This document shows positions 41,831-49,180 of a stretch of DNA of 55,038 bases, one piece after another. Source of the DNA: Halorubrum amylolyticum. GTDB lineage: Archaea > Halobacteriota > Halobacteria > Halobacteriales > Haloferacaceae. A program made the translations under genes and the position numbers. The notes under the pieces were generated by a model. The model saw only the letters and a list, made by a program, of their open reading frames with translations, was not told the origin of the DNA and did no database searches. The DNA lies in the NCBI RefSeq assembly GCF_004114995.1, contig NZ_SDJP01000022.1, positions 1 to 55,038 of the forward strand. The letters are read 5' to 3'. Numbering within the stretch: position 1 is the stretch's first letter; every line of letters starts with the position of its first letter.

Positions 41831-42184
41831 ATGACCTCTGAACGGCATAACACGGAACGGCGGCGAAATCGTCGCGACAACGTATCTGATACTGAGATCG
41901 ACGCCCGCCGCGTCCGGAGACGGTTACAACATCATACGGCACGGATCGAACGCCGTGAGGTCGGCAAGGCGCTCTCCAAACTCGAGACGCAGGATGGCCT
42001 CACCGACGAACAACGGCAAACCGTCCGGCTGCTCGGGGACACTCTCTCTCGGCGGCTAATTGCGAACTTTGAGTCACCACTGAACGAACGTACTCAAAAC
42101 AAGCAAGCAACTGCCCGCGCTGTCGCACGACTGTTTAATCTCATTCCAGAAAGCCATTTTGACAATAAGTGCAAGCAGCCGTGA
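41831..42184 (+). CDS. Stand-alone glutamyl-tRNA-reductase dimerisation-domain-like protein
   Basis: A 117-residue, very basic then helical protein. After the N-terminal SERHNTERRRNRRDNVSDTE come ARIERREVGKALSKLETQDG and LTDEQRQTVRLLGDTLSRRL, then a C-terminal ATARAVARLFNL. The order alternating ALSKL / LTDEQR / TL matches the C-terminal dimerisation helices of haloarchaeal HemA (from memory), but the catalytic and NADPH domains are absent. It could bind HemA and adjust heme synthesis for the heme enzymes of this cluster. It lies 75 bases after the peroxiredoxin gene, without a clear operator. Confidence 0.55.
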   Translation: MTSERHNTERRRNRRDNVSDTEIDARRVRRRLQHHTARIERREVGKALSKLETQDGLTDEQRQTVRLLGDTLSRRLIANFESPLNERTQNKQATARAVARLFNLIPESHFDNKCKQP

Positions 42185-42331
42185 TACGTTCATCTTCGTG
42201 TGGCCCGGGTGTGTTCATGGACCACGGCTCGAGAATCACTTCCGTTTGATTCCGTACTCACCATTCTTATTAAGTATTTAAGGCCCCGTATATGGTGGTA
42301 GATAGTCGTTTTAACCCCGATATTAGGGAAT

Positions 42332-42348
42332 AGTATATATTATATATG
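42332..42348 (+). promoter_or_regulatory. TATA-rich promoter element of nirK
   Basis: TAGTATATATTATATAT lies 23-39 bases before the ATG at 42371, where a haloarchaeal TATA box is expected for a leaderless transcript. No CGAACATNTTCG palindrome is found near it; only CCC-N7-GGG at 42316-42328 is seen. Confidence 0.6.
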
Positions 42349-42370
42349 TCACTAGGGCGCCTCTGCTGAG

Positions 42371-43480
42371 ATGGGAAGCATCATGTCACAAGACCTCAGC
42401 AGGCGGAAGATGGTTGCAGCACTCGGGATCGGAGCGGTCGGCGCCGTGGCCGGCTGTATCGGCGCGCCGGTGAACGCGGAGACACCGCCATCGGAGGACG
42501 CGAACGAGGAAGTCGTCCCTGAACTGGACCCCGCACGCGAGATCGATGTCAACCGGATTGCAGCGGACCCGACAGACGTGCCGGCCCCCGTCGACTGGGA
42601 CGAGCCGCGCGAACACGACATCACCCTTCGCACGAAGGAAGCCGTCGCGGAAATCGAGCCCGGAGTCACGTTCAAGTACATGACGTTCGAGGGGCAGGTC
42701 CCCGGGCCGATGATCCGGGTCCGCCGGGGCGACACCGTAAACCTCCGATTCGAGGTGCCAGCCGACGACAACAGCGACATCCACAACGTCGACTTCCACG
42801 CCGTGTACGGTCCGGGCGGCGGAGCCGTCGACACAACGTTGGTACCCGGCGACGACGCCGCGGAACTGAGCTTCCGCGCCGCGTTCCCCGGTCTATTCAC
42901 CTACCACTGCGCGGTGCCGGCGATGGACCACCACGTCAGCTCCGGCATGTTCGGCGCAATCCTCGTCGAGCCCGAAGAGGGACTGCCGGCGGTGGACCGC
43001 GAGCTCTACCTCGGCCAGCACGAGCTGTACACGACGGGTGACCTCGGCGAGAAGGGCCACCACGCCTTCGACCACGGCGCGATGCTCGCCGAGGATCCGA
43101 CGTACGTCGTGTTCAACGGCGAACACCACGGCTTCACGAAGGATCGGCGCGGCGCGATCGGCGCCGAGGTGGGCGAGACCGTTCGCGTGTTCTTCGTGAA
43201 CGGCGGCCCGAACCAGTCCAGCTCGTGGCACCCGATCGGCAACGTCTGGTCGCGGCTGTACCGCGACGGCGACCTTGTCTCCCCGCCAGCGCGATACGTC
43301 GAGACCACCCCGGTTGCGCCCGGCACGGCGACCGTCGGCGAGATGGAACTCGCGGTCCCGGGCCCGATCAAGATTGTCGACCACGCGCTCTCACGGGCCG
43401 GACGCCGCGGCGCACTCGCGGTCGTCAACGTCGAGGGCGAATCGAATCCGGACGTATACGTTCCCGGATCCGACGAGTAG
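42371..43480 (+). CDS. nirK: Copper-containing nitrite reductase
   Basis: A 369-residue protein. The N-terminus has twin Arg and a lipobox-like Cys (SRRKMVAALGIGAVGAVAGC), so export by Tat and lipid anchoring are likely. Two cupredoxin domains follow: first with NVDFHAVYGPGGG (type 2 Cu His and catalytic Asp) and TYHCAVPAMDHHVSSGM (type 1 Cu Cys, His, Met), second with SSSWHPIGNVWSRLY (type 2 Cu His). It reduces nitrite to NO. ATG at 42383 is an alternative start. Unlike its neighbours it has no clear palindrome. Confidence 0.95.
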   Translation: MGSIMSQDLSRRKMVAALGIGAVGAVAGCIGAPVNAETPPSEDANEEVVPELDPAREIDVNRIAADPTDVPAPVDWDEPREHDITLRTKEAVAEIEPGVTFKYMTFEGQVPGPMIRVRRGDTVNLRFEVPADDNSDIHNVDFHAVYGPGGGAVDTTLVPGDDAAELSFRAAFPGLFTYHCAVPAMDHHVSSGMFGAILVEPEEGLPAVDRELYLGQHELYTTGDLGEKGHHAFDHGAMLAEDPTYVVFNGEHHGFTKDRRGAIGAEVGETVRVFFVNGGPNQSSSWHPIGNVWSRLYRDGDLVSPPARYVETTPVAPGTATVGEMELAVPGPIKIVDHALSRAGRRGALAVVNVEGESNPDVYVPGSDE

Positions 43481-43615
43481 GGTCGGATAAGTCGTTGGGT
43501 TTTGTTTCCAAGAAGCTTGTCCGGTGTCTTGATTCAGGACGGTCGAATGAAGAGGATATTCGTGGGCTCAGTTGTCAACAGAGGATTTTTGACTCTGACA
43601 TCCCGTCTTTGTCGG

Positions 43616-43627
43616 CGAACATGTTCG
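43616..43627. promoter_or_regulatory. Perfect palindromic operator before the multicopper oxidase
   Basis: CGAACATGTTCG. The centre is 69.5 bases before the ATG at 43691, but 45.5 before an in-frame TTG at 43667, so either a TTG start or a 24-base leader applies. Confidence 0.8.
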
Positions 43628-43690
43628 GGCGGATCCTCATTAAATGAGGTTTGTCCGATCCCCTATTTGTATGAACCGGCTAGCGCGTAC

Positions 43691-45529
43691 ATGGTTGGTG
43701 ATAAGGCTGAACGCTCCCAAAATGATGTTGCACGGCGGCGATTTCTCGCAGCCGTGGGTATCACCGGTACCGCGGCGTTCGCGGGCTGTTCCGCAAAAAG
43801 TATCGGCGCTCCGGTAGCTGCGGACGACTCAGAAGACGCCGAAGAAGTGTCCGACGGGACCCATTCCTCACCGGATCTTGAACGATGGGTCGATGAGGTA
43901 CCTCGTCCGGGTGTCATCGAACCGAGCGGAACGAAAGATGGCCAACCTCATTACGAAGTGGAAATGGCCGAGATCGAACAGAAGCTCCACCGCGACCTTC
44001 CGCCGACGACTCTGTGGGGCTACGGCGGGCAGTTTCCCGGGCCGACGATCGAAGCCGAACAGGGCAAACCGATCTACGTTCGGTGGCAGAATCACCTCCC
44101 AGACGAGCACCTGCTCCCGGAGGATCCGACGATCCACGGCGATATTATCCCGTACGACGAGCCGGGCGCCCGCGTCGTTCCGCACCTCCACGGTGGCAAC
44201 GTCGAACACGAGAGCGACGGGAAACCGCAGGCGTGGTTCACCCGCGACTTCGAGCAGACGGGCCCCGACTTCGAGAAGAAGGACTACTACTACGCGAACG
44301 ACCAGCCGCCCGCAACACTGTGGTACCACGACCACTCGCTCGGTATCACACGCCTGAACGTCTACGCCGGCCTCGCGGGGTTCTATCTGCTCCGGAACGA
44401 TCACGAACGAGAGCTCGATCTCCCGACAGGCGACAACGAAATCCCGCTCGTGTTACAGGACCGGAGTTTCAACGAGGACGGCTCGTTATACTACCCAACA
44501 GACGTCCCGGCAACAGAAGAGGATGAAACCGATCCACGTCCCGACCCAAGCATTGTTCCGCAGTTCTACGGCGACACGTCGACGGTCAACGGGAAGGCGT
44601 GGCCCCGACTGTCCGTCGATCCCGAACAGTATCGGTTCCGCCTGCTCAACGGGGCCAACAGCCGATACTACAACCTCAAGCTGCTCGAATACGACGAGGA
44701 ATCGGGGGATACGGGCGATGCGGGCCCGTCGTTCGTCCAGATCGGGAATGACGGCGGCTTCCTCTCGGAGCCCGTCGAGACCACCGACCGCCTCGAACTC
44801 GGATCGAGTCAACGGGCGGACGTCGTCGTCGACTTCAGCGAGTACGCGGGCGAGACCCTGCTCCTACATAATAACGCCCCTGCGAAGTATCGCGGGACGA
44901 GCGGAATCGGGCCGGACGACTCCGAACCCCTCCCGGAGATCATGCTTATCGACGTGGCAGCCGCGGAGAGCGAGCAGGAGCCAACGCAACTCCCAGACGA
45001 ACTGACGCAGGTTCCCGAGGTTCCGATCGAGTCCGTCGACACCGAACGCTTCCTCACGCTCGCCCGACAAACGGACGAGTACGATCGCCCCCTCTACGTA
45101 CTCGGGACTCGCAACGAAAAGACCGGGTACGAACTCACGGACCCGGTCACCGAGACTCCGACGCTTGGGGACACCGAGATCTGGAGTCTCGCCAACTTCA
45201 CGGGGATGTCCCACCCGATACATCTCCACCTCGTTCACTTCCAGGTGTTGGGACGGCAGTCGGCTGCTGATTACGATCCCGCCGAAGACGACATCGATCT
45301 GGACGCGCTCGACGCCCCCGAATCGTACGAACTCGGGTGGAACGACGTGGTCACCGTCGACCCAGGTAATGTGGTGCACGTGATCGCACACTTCGGGGAG
45401 TTCAAGGGGCTGTTCTCCGATCAGACAGGCGATTACATGTGGCATTGTCACATGATCGAACACGAGGACCACGACATGATGCGACCGTTCAAGGTTCGAT
45501 CGCCCGATGACGGGGGTGGAAGCGAGTAG
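43691..45529 (+). CDS. Multicopper oxidase (laccase / CotA-like)
   Basis: A 612-residue exported protein: RRRFLAAVGITGTAAFAGCS is a Tat signal with lipobox Cys. Copper motifs are complete: VPHLHGGNV, WYHDHSLGI, HPIHLHLVHFQVL and WHCHMIEHEDHDMM. Acidic insertions and size match the CotA/bilirubin-oxidase branch. It oxidises phenols, metals or Cu(I) with oxygen; the true substrate is unknown. Copper protection of NirK-type enzymes is plausible. TTG at 43667 is a possible alternative start (see operator). Confidence 0.93.
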   Translation: MVGDKAERSQNDVARRRFLAAVGITGTAAFAGCSAKSIGAPVAADDSEDAEEVSDGTHSSPDLERWVDEVPRPGVIEPSGTKDGQPHYEVEMAEIEQKLHRDLPPTTLWGYGGQFPGPTIEAEQGKPIYVRWQNHLPDEHLLPEDPTIHGDIIPYDEPGARVVPHLHGGNVEHESDGKPQAWFTRDFEQTGPDFEKKDYYYANDQPPATLWYHDHSLGITRLNVYAGLAGFYLLRNDHERELDLPTGDNEIPLVLQDRSFNEDGSLYYPTDVPATEEDETDPRPDPSIVPQFYGDTSTVNGKAWPRLSVDPEQYRFRLLNGANSRYYNLKLLEYDEESGDTGDAGPSFVQIGNDGGFLSEPVETTDRLELGSSQRADVVVDFSEYAGETLLLHNNAPAKYRGTSGIGPDDSEPLPEIMLIDVAAAESEQEPTQLPDELTQVPEVPIESVDTERFLTLARQTDEYDRPLYVLGTRNEKTGYELTDPVTETPTLGDTEIWSLANFTGMSHPIHLHLVHFQVLGRQSAADYDPAEDDIDLDALDAPESYELGWNDVVTVDPGNVVHVIAHFGEFKGLFSDQTGDYMWHCHMIEHEDHDMMRPFKVRSPDDGGGSE

Positions 45530-45553
45530 TCGTCGACGGGGGCCGATCTGACG

Positions 45554-45565
45554 GGAACATGTTCG
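45554..45565. promoter_or_regulatory. Palindromic operator before the cupin operon
   Basis: GGAACATGTTCG, one base from perfect. Its centre is 156.5 bases before the first cupin start but 46.5 before the ATG at 45606, where a leader or a small ORF begins. Confidence 0.7.
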
Positions 45566-45605
45566 TCCCAACCCTGTTGTTGATCCGTGCCACACGTTGA
45601 GACGC

Positions 45606-45719
45606 ATGAATTTAGGCAGACCTAAAAATCATCGGGCGGGCAAGTCGTCTATCGCCGGCGCCCGAGCGGCGGTCCGGACAAACGATCGCGTCGCCTGCCG
45701 AACGGGTGATTCGGTATGA
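45606..45719 (+). CDS. Possible 37-codon leader ORF coupled to the cupin gene
   Basis: ATG at 45606 opens MNLGRPKNHRAGKSSIAGAR and ends TGDSV. Its TGA overlaps the cupin ATG (ATGA), as in translational coupling, and the operator is at the standard distance. The composition (Arg/Lys-rich) is atypical for haloarchaeal proteins, so it may only be leader RNA. Confidence 0.35.
   Translation: MNLGRPKNHRAGKSSIAGARAAVRTNDRVACRTGDSV
45611..45626. promoter_or_regulatory. Metal-regulator-like inverted repeat
   Basis: TTTAGG-CAGA-CCTAAA, the same arms and four-base spacer as at 27193-27213. It starts about 5 bases after the inferred transcript start, a position suited to repression. Confidence 0.6.
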
Positions 45720-46096
45720 CGGCCGTTGACTTCGACGCGGAACGGACGTACGACGACGAGAAATTCTCGACAGTCGAAGTGTTTCGGAGCGACCAGATGA
45801 AAGTCGTCTGCGGCTATTTCGAACCGGGACAGTTTATTCCGGTTCACGCTCCATCAAGTGACGTGGTGATCGATGTCCGTTCCGGCACCGGGCTCATCCG
45901 CGACGGGGATGCGGAACACCGCGTCGAACCAGGAGATGTCGTGACCGTCGGAGCGGACACCGACCGCGGTGTCAAGGCCGATGACAACTCGCGGCTCGAA
46001 GCGCTGCTCGTCACCGCTCCACCACCGACCGACGCCGAACACGAACCGGTCCGCCGAGGACTCCGAACCGACGAATTCGATCCGACCGATACATGA
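45716..46096 (+). CDS. Cupin protein
   Basis: A 126-residue single-cupin protein. VVCGYFEPGQFIPVHAPSSD is motif 1 with one His, and HRVEPGDVVTVGADTDRGVK is motif 2, with fewer metal ligands than usual, so metal binding is uncertain. It may be a storage, sensor or redox enzyme. Its stop overlaps by four bases the ATG of the next cupin (46093), so the two are translated together. The upstream region holds an operator and a metal-type box. Confidence 0.85.
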   Translation: MTAVDFDAERTYDDEKFSTVEVFRSDQMKVVCGYFEPGQFIPVHAPSSDVVIDVRSGTGLIRDGDAEHRVEPGDVVTVGADTDRGVKADDNSRLEALLVTAPPPTDAEHEPVRRGLRTDEFDPTDT

Positions 46097-46398
46097 CGAC
46101 GGTACACACCCTCAATGAACTAGACGGACAGCCTCACGCCAACGTCTTCCCTGACAGAGAACCGAAGACGATCCGACTCACCCTCGGTGCGGGCGGTGAA
46201 GTCCCGTCCCATTCACATCCCGACCGAGAGATCGTATTTTATCTTATCAAGGGAAGGATCGAGCTGGAACTCGGAGACGAGACACGCGAGCTGTCAGCGG
46301 GCGATGTTGTTCGTTTCGACGGTGATCAGGAGATCGCTCCCCATGCGGTTGAGGAGAGCACTGCCCTAATCATCTTGGCGTCTCGGTCTGACGAGTAG
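46093..46398 (+). CDS. Cupin protein
   Basis: A 101-residue single-cupin protein with full motifs: GAGGEVPSHSHPDREIVFYL (three histidine/glutamate ligands) and the second motif GDVVRFDGDQEIAPHAVEES. Metal binding is likely. It overlaps the previous cupin gene by four bases (ATGA). The substrate is unknown. It is followed by the decayed small gene on the opposite strand. Confidence 0.88.
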   Translation: MTTVHTLNELDGQPHANVFPDREPKTIRLTLGAGGEVPSHSHPDREIVFYLIKGRIELELGDETRELSAGDVVRFDGDQEIAPHAVEESTALIILASRSDE

Positions 46399-46434
46399 CC
46401 AGAAGAGAATGGTACTGCCTCTGGATACAACAGA

Positions 46435-46697
46435 TCACTGTTCGTCGGTCGATTTTGTGCGGACGTAGTACGGCCCTTCCCAATTTTGATCTCACTCTGG
46501 CGCCGCAGGATGGGATCACAACTGATTCGCTTCGTATGATTCGTCTGGGAACACGGCTCCCTCCTCGTCAGTCCCATCTTTCCAGAGCACTTCGAACGTT
46601 ACTGGGCCCCGGCTTTTGGCGGGAATCAGCTGTTTGGCCGTCCCATCGTCTAGGTGGTACTGTCTGTCAACCTTGCCGTGGACGCGAAGACGAATTC
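46435..46697 (-). pseudogene. Small acidic protein, decayed copy (block A)
   Basis: Reading the minus strand gives YHLDDGTAKQLIPAKSRGPV, then AVFPDESYEANQL, a stop, SHPAAPE, a second stop, and NWEGPYYVRTKS, with TGA at 46435-46437. The intact copy at 50450-50737 has Arg and Trp at the two stop positions. The start is also lost (in-frame TGA near the 5' end). Two nonsense mutations make it a dead gene. Confidence 0.8.
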
Positions 46698-46725
46698 ATT
46701 TCCCCCGTGGCAGCGAATGGTCGGT

Positions 46726-47397
46726 ATGGCACAGGCTCGACTCAACGTTGACCTCCCGGACGGACCGTGGGTTGGTGAGGTTTCACGGGAGTTCCCGGAG
46801 GCACGCATCCAAGTACTCAGTGCGACCCCCGGAGACGGTGCGGGGTTCGCGTTGGTGAAGATCACCGCTGACGATATCGACGAGATACTGGACGCGATAG
46901 CGGTCCACGACACGATCGAAGAGATCTCGGTGATGGCGTTGAACAACGGTGTCGCCACCGTTCACGTCGAGGCACACGCTCCGCTGTTGATGGCGGCCGC
47001 ACAGCAGGCCGAGATCCCGATCGAGATGCCTGTCCAGATAGAAAACGGTGTGGCTCGGATCGACATCACTGGCGCCCATGAGCGTATCGCCGACTTCGGG
47101 AAGATGCTTCGGGGCGTCGGCGCCGAGTTCAATGTCGCGTACGTTCAACAGCAATTGAACCCCGGCGAATCGCTCACTGAACGGCAGCGAGAACTGTTGT
47201 TCGAGGCGGTCGACCATGGTTACTACGACGTGCCACGCACCTGTACGCTAACCGAACTCGCTGGTGAGGTCGGGATCGCAAAATCCACGTGTAGTGAGGC
47301 CCTTCAGCGCGTCGAACGAACGATCGTTCGGGAGTTCGTCGACGATCTTCCTCGAAAGCAGATCGAATTCGACTCCAGCGCGGGTACCGATGCGTAG
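46726..47397 (+). CDS. HTH_10 (bat-type) transcriptional regulator, block A copy
   Basis: A 223-residue protein: an N-terminal region MAQARLNVDLPDGPWVGEVS through VQIENGVARIDITGAHERIA and a C-terminal HTH_10 domain with LTERQRELLFEAVDHGYYDV, CTLTELAGEVGIAKSTCSEA and RTIVREFVDDL. The twin at 50943 is the same length and very similar. ATG at 46717 is an alternative start three codons earlier. It lies divergent from the dead small gene. It belongs to the same class as DmsR and may control anaerobic respiration genes. Confidence 0.88.
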   Translation: MAQARLNVDLPDGPWVGEVSREFPEARIQVLSATPGDGAGFALVKITADDIDEILDAIAVHDTIEEISVMALNNGVATVHVEAHAPLLMAAAQQAEIPIEMPVQIENGVARIDITGAHERIADFGKMLRGVGAEFNVAYVQQQLNPGESLTERQRELLFEAVDHGYYDVPRTCTLTELAGEVGIAKSTCSEALQRVERTIVREFVDDLPRKQIEFDSSAGTDA

Positions 47398-47710
47398 GGC
47401 GTCAATCTCAACAGCGCCGTACAGCCAGAATTTCTGGCCGTGGAGGCGGATCATCTTCTCGTCAACCGCGAGTTGATCCTCGGAGACGGTCGAGATCGGC
47501 TGTAGATCGGCTTTATGAACAGTTGTGAATAGCAACGTGACTCCGTTTGATCCCATATTGTTCAAGAAATTTACTCACCTCTCGAAGTGACATACCCGTC
47601 AAGTGACAGCAAATTCTCTCTTCAATCGCCCAGCGCGGGGTTCGGTCTCGCTCCATAAACGACAAGTCGATCCAGGCGATCTCTTCGTTGAGGCGTTCGA
47701 TTTCGGCCAT
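47398..47710 (-). mobile_element. IS6-family transposase remnant, frameshifted
   Basis: From about 47710 the minus strand reads MAEIERLNEEIAWIDLSFME, RDRTPRWAIEERICCHLTGM and KRSHVAIHN, the N-terminus of haloarchaeal IS6-type transposases. In a second frame it continues VHKADLQPISTVSEDQLAVD and EKMIRLHGQKFWLYGAVEI with the first catalytic Asp, then stops at the regulator gene's end. The rest of the catalytic core is gone. It replaced the DNA that, in block B, carries a CGCGG gene and a haemoglobin gene. Confidence 0.8.
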
Positions 47711-47769
47711 AAGCACTCTGAAGTCGAACGCCTCATCCTCTAGCTTTACGCGAACGTCCGATCCGCCCC

Positions 47770-47891
47770 AAAGACTAGACCAGCCCGTACTGGTGGTGTG
47801 AACGCTGACGCTCATCGGAATGTCACGGGCGCTTAGACGGATGTGGCTCACCAATGATCTGACGGAGAAATTGGCCCGGGAGTCCGTGTGA
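47770..47891 (+). pseudogene. TDT transporter C-terminal remnant
   Basis: The frame ending at the TGA at 47889-47891 reads ALRRMWLTNDLTEKLARESV, matching the end of the intact TDT transporter at 53854 (ALGRVFFSIDPTEEPARESV). DNA similarity extends back to about 47770. The first 1.1 kb of the gene is missing, replaced by the IS6 remnant. Confidence 0.75.
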
Positions 47892-48066
47892 CGGACGCTA
47901 TCTCGGGTAGAAGTGAACGGTCACCCGACAGACTCGTAGTGTCTTCGCCGCTGGAAATTATAGGATAGGAACTCGTCATTCAGGGCGGAGAGTAGATCAC
48001 TCTACGTGAATGGCGCCCAACATCCCGACGGCCTCATGCGGCGTACAGACGTACGTATAGGTGCCT
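47770..48066. repeat. Duplicated segment, copy A
   Basis: This stretch matches 53730-54034: the end of the TDT gene, the following spacer (with TCAGGGCGGAGAG), and the end of the halocyanin gene, in the same order and orientation, with scattered substitutions and small gaps. Confidence 0.75.
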
Positions 48067-48512
48067 GATTCCTCGAACGTGTATTCGAAAGTATGACCCT
48101 CCTCGCCGACGGTCTCACTTTCGAAATCACCGTCGGACCCAGACACGTTGTGGCTGCCACCCTCACCCGTCCACTCCCAGATAACGGTCGTTCCGGACGA
48201 CACCGCGACCGCCGCAGGGCCGAACGCAAGCCCCTCTCCGGCGCCGACCTCGACAGTCACCGAGTCGGAACTGGTCATGTCGACCGTCTGCTCGTAGTTG
48301 TTGGCGTCTTCGAGGAAGCCGCCGTAGTCCGGCTCCTCGGAGAGGAACTCTTGGCTGCCGCTGCCGCCGTCGGAGCCGTCACTCCCATCGCTACCGTCGG
48401 AACCGTCACTCCCGTCGCCGCTGCTGCCGCCACAGCCGGCGAGCGCGGTGGTCACGCCAAGCGCAGCAGTCGTCCGAACGAACGATCGCCGGTCGAGTGT
48501 CCGTTGAGTCAT
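47997..48512 (-). CDS. Halocyanin (blue copper protein)
   Basis: A 171-residue exported protein. RRSFVRTTAALGVTTALAGC is a Tat signal with lipobox Cys, followed by a Gly/Ser/Asp repeat linker. The plastocyanin-like domain has SHNVSG (His ligand) and YVCTPHEAVGMLG (Cys, His, Met ligands of type 1 copper). It is the likely electron donor to the CuA subunit and NirK. Start at ATG 48512; the frame to 48629 has no signal. A truncated second copy is at 53966-54034. Confidence 0.93.
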   Translation of the reverse strand: MTQRTLDRRSFVRTTAALGVTTALAGCGGSSGDGSDGSDGSDGSDGSDGGSGSQEFLSEEPDYGGFLEDANNYEQTVDMTSSDSVTVEVGAGEGLAFGPAAVAVSSGTTVIWEWTGEGGSHNVSGSDGDFESETVGEEGHTFEYTFEESGTYTYVCTPHEAVGMLGAIHVE

Positions 48513-48576
48513 ACGGTTTGATGAAGGAGAGTGGAAGGGATATCTTAGACGGGAATTCCTGTACAGTGGGAAAACA

Positions 48577-48587
48577 CGAAATATTCG
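48577..48587. promoter_or_regulatory. Operator-like palindrome before halocyanin
   Basis: CGAAATATTCG, an 11-base palindrome one base shorter than the standard. Its centre is 70 bases before the halocyanin start at 48512, the same offset as for the multicopper oxidase ATG. Confidence 0.5.
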
Positions 48588-48644
48588 GTGGGCTATATAA
48601 AAAGGAACGGTGGAAGCGAAGGTACTCACTGTCCGAGGAGTGGG

Positions 48645-48843
48645 TCAGTCGCCTCGGGCTGCCCAGATCACCGTAACCACACTCTCGTCGGTCTCGACGG
48701 TGTCGTACATGTAGCCGCGGTCCACGAACTTCGGGAACAGAAACTGCGGAGCCCGGTCGTTATACTGGATAAAGACGGCCTCCCTCGGAAGGTCTGCGGG
48801 CAATTCGAGTGTCTGGCGAAGCGACTCCGGCGGGCCTTGTCGA
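48645..48843 (-). pseudogene. DUF2249 remnant, 5' truncated
   Basis: The frame ending at 48645 reads GPPESLRQTLELPADLPREA, AVFIQYNDRAPQFLFPKFVD and TDESVVTVIWAARGD, matching the small DUF2249 protein at 7935 from its residue 36 onward. The first third, including the start, is gone; upstream DNA belongs to a VOC-type gene remnant on the other strand. Confidence 0.75.
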
Positions 48844-48864
48844 CGTTCCGACCGGCTTCCTGCA

Positions 48865-49020
48865 CTTCGGTACGTCATCCCAGACATCGACGCGGCACGT
48901 GACGACCTACGCGAGTCTGGCGTCGCCTTCCTCATGGAACCGACGACGTTCGGCGACCTGCGGATCGATTTCCTGAGAGACGCCGACGTCGTCCGTGTCG
49001 AACTCATCGAGCACCGATAG
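48865..49020 (+). pseudogene. VOC (glyoxalase-like) domain remnant
   Basis: The frame ending at TAG 49018-49020 reads VIPDIDAARDDLRESGVAFL, MEPTTFGDLRIDFLRDADVV and RVELIEHR, the second half of a VOC/glyoxalase superfamily domain with a metal-ligand Glu near the end. The first half is absent and replaced by the DUF2249 remnant in opposite orientation. Confidence 0.65.
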
Positions 49021-49180
49021 CGTCGATACTCGCGGATCAGTCGCCGCCGTGACCGTATTGTACGTACAGGCCGAATGCCATCATGGTAAAGAGACCAGGG
49101 CCGGTGGCGCCGGTCAGCAGTCGCTAGAATCATATTATTTGGAAATGACAATTTCATACGGGCCAAGTTGACTGATAAGA

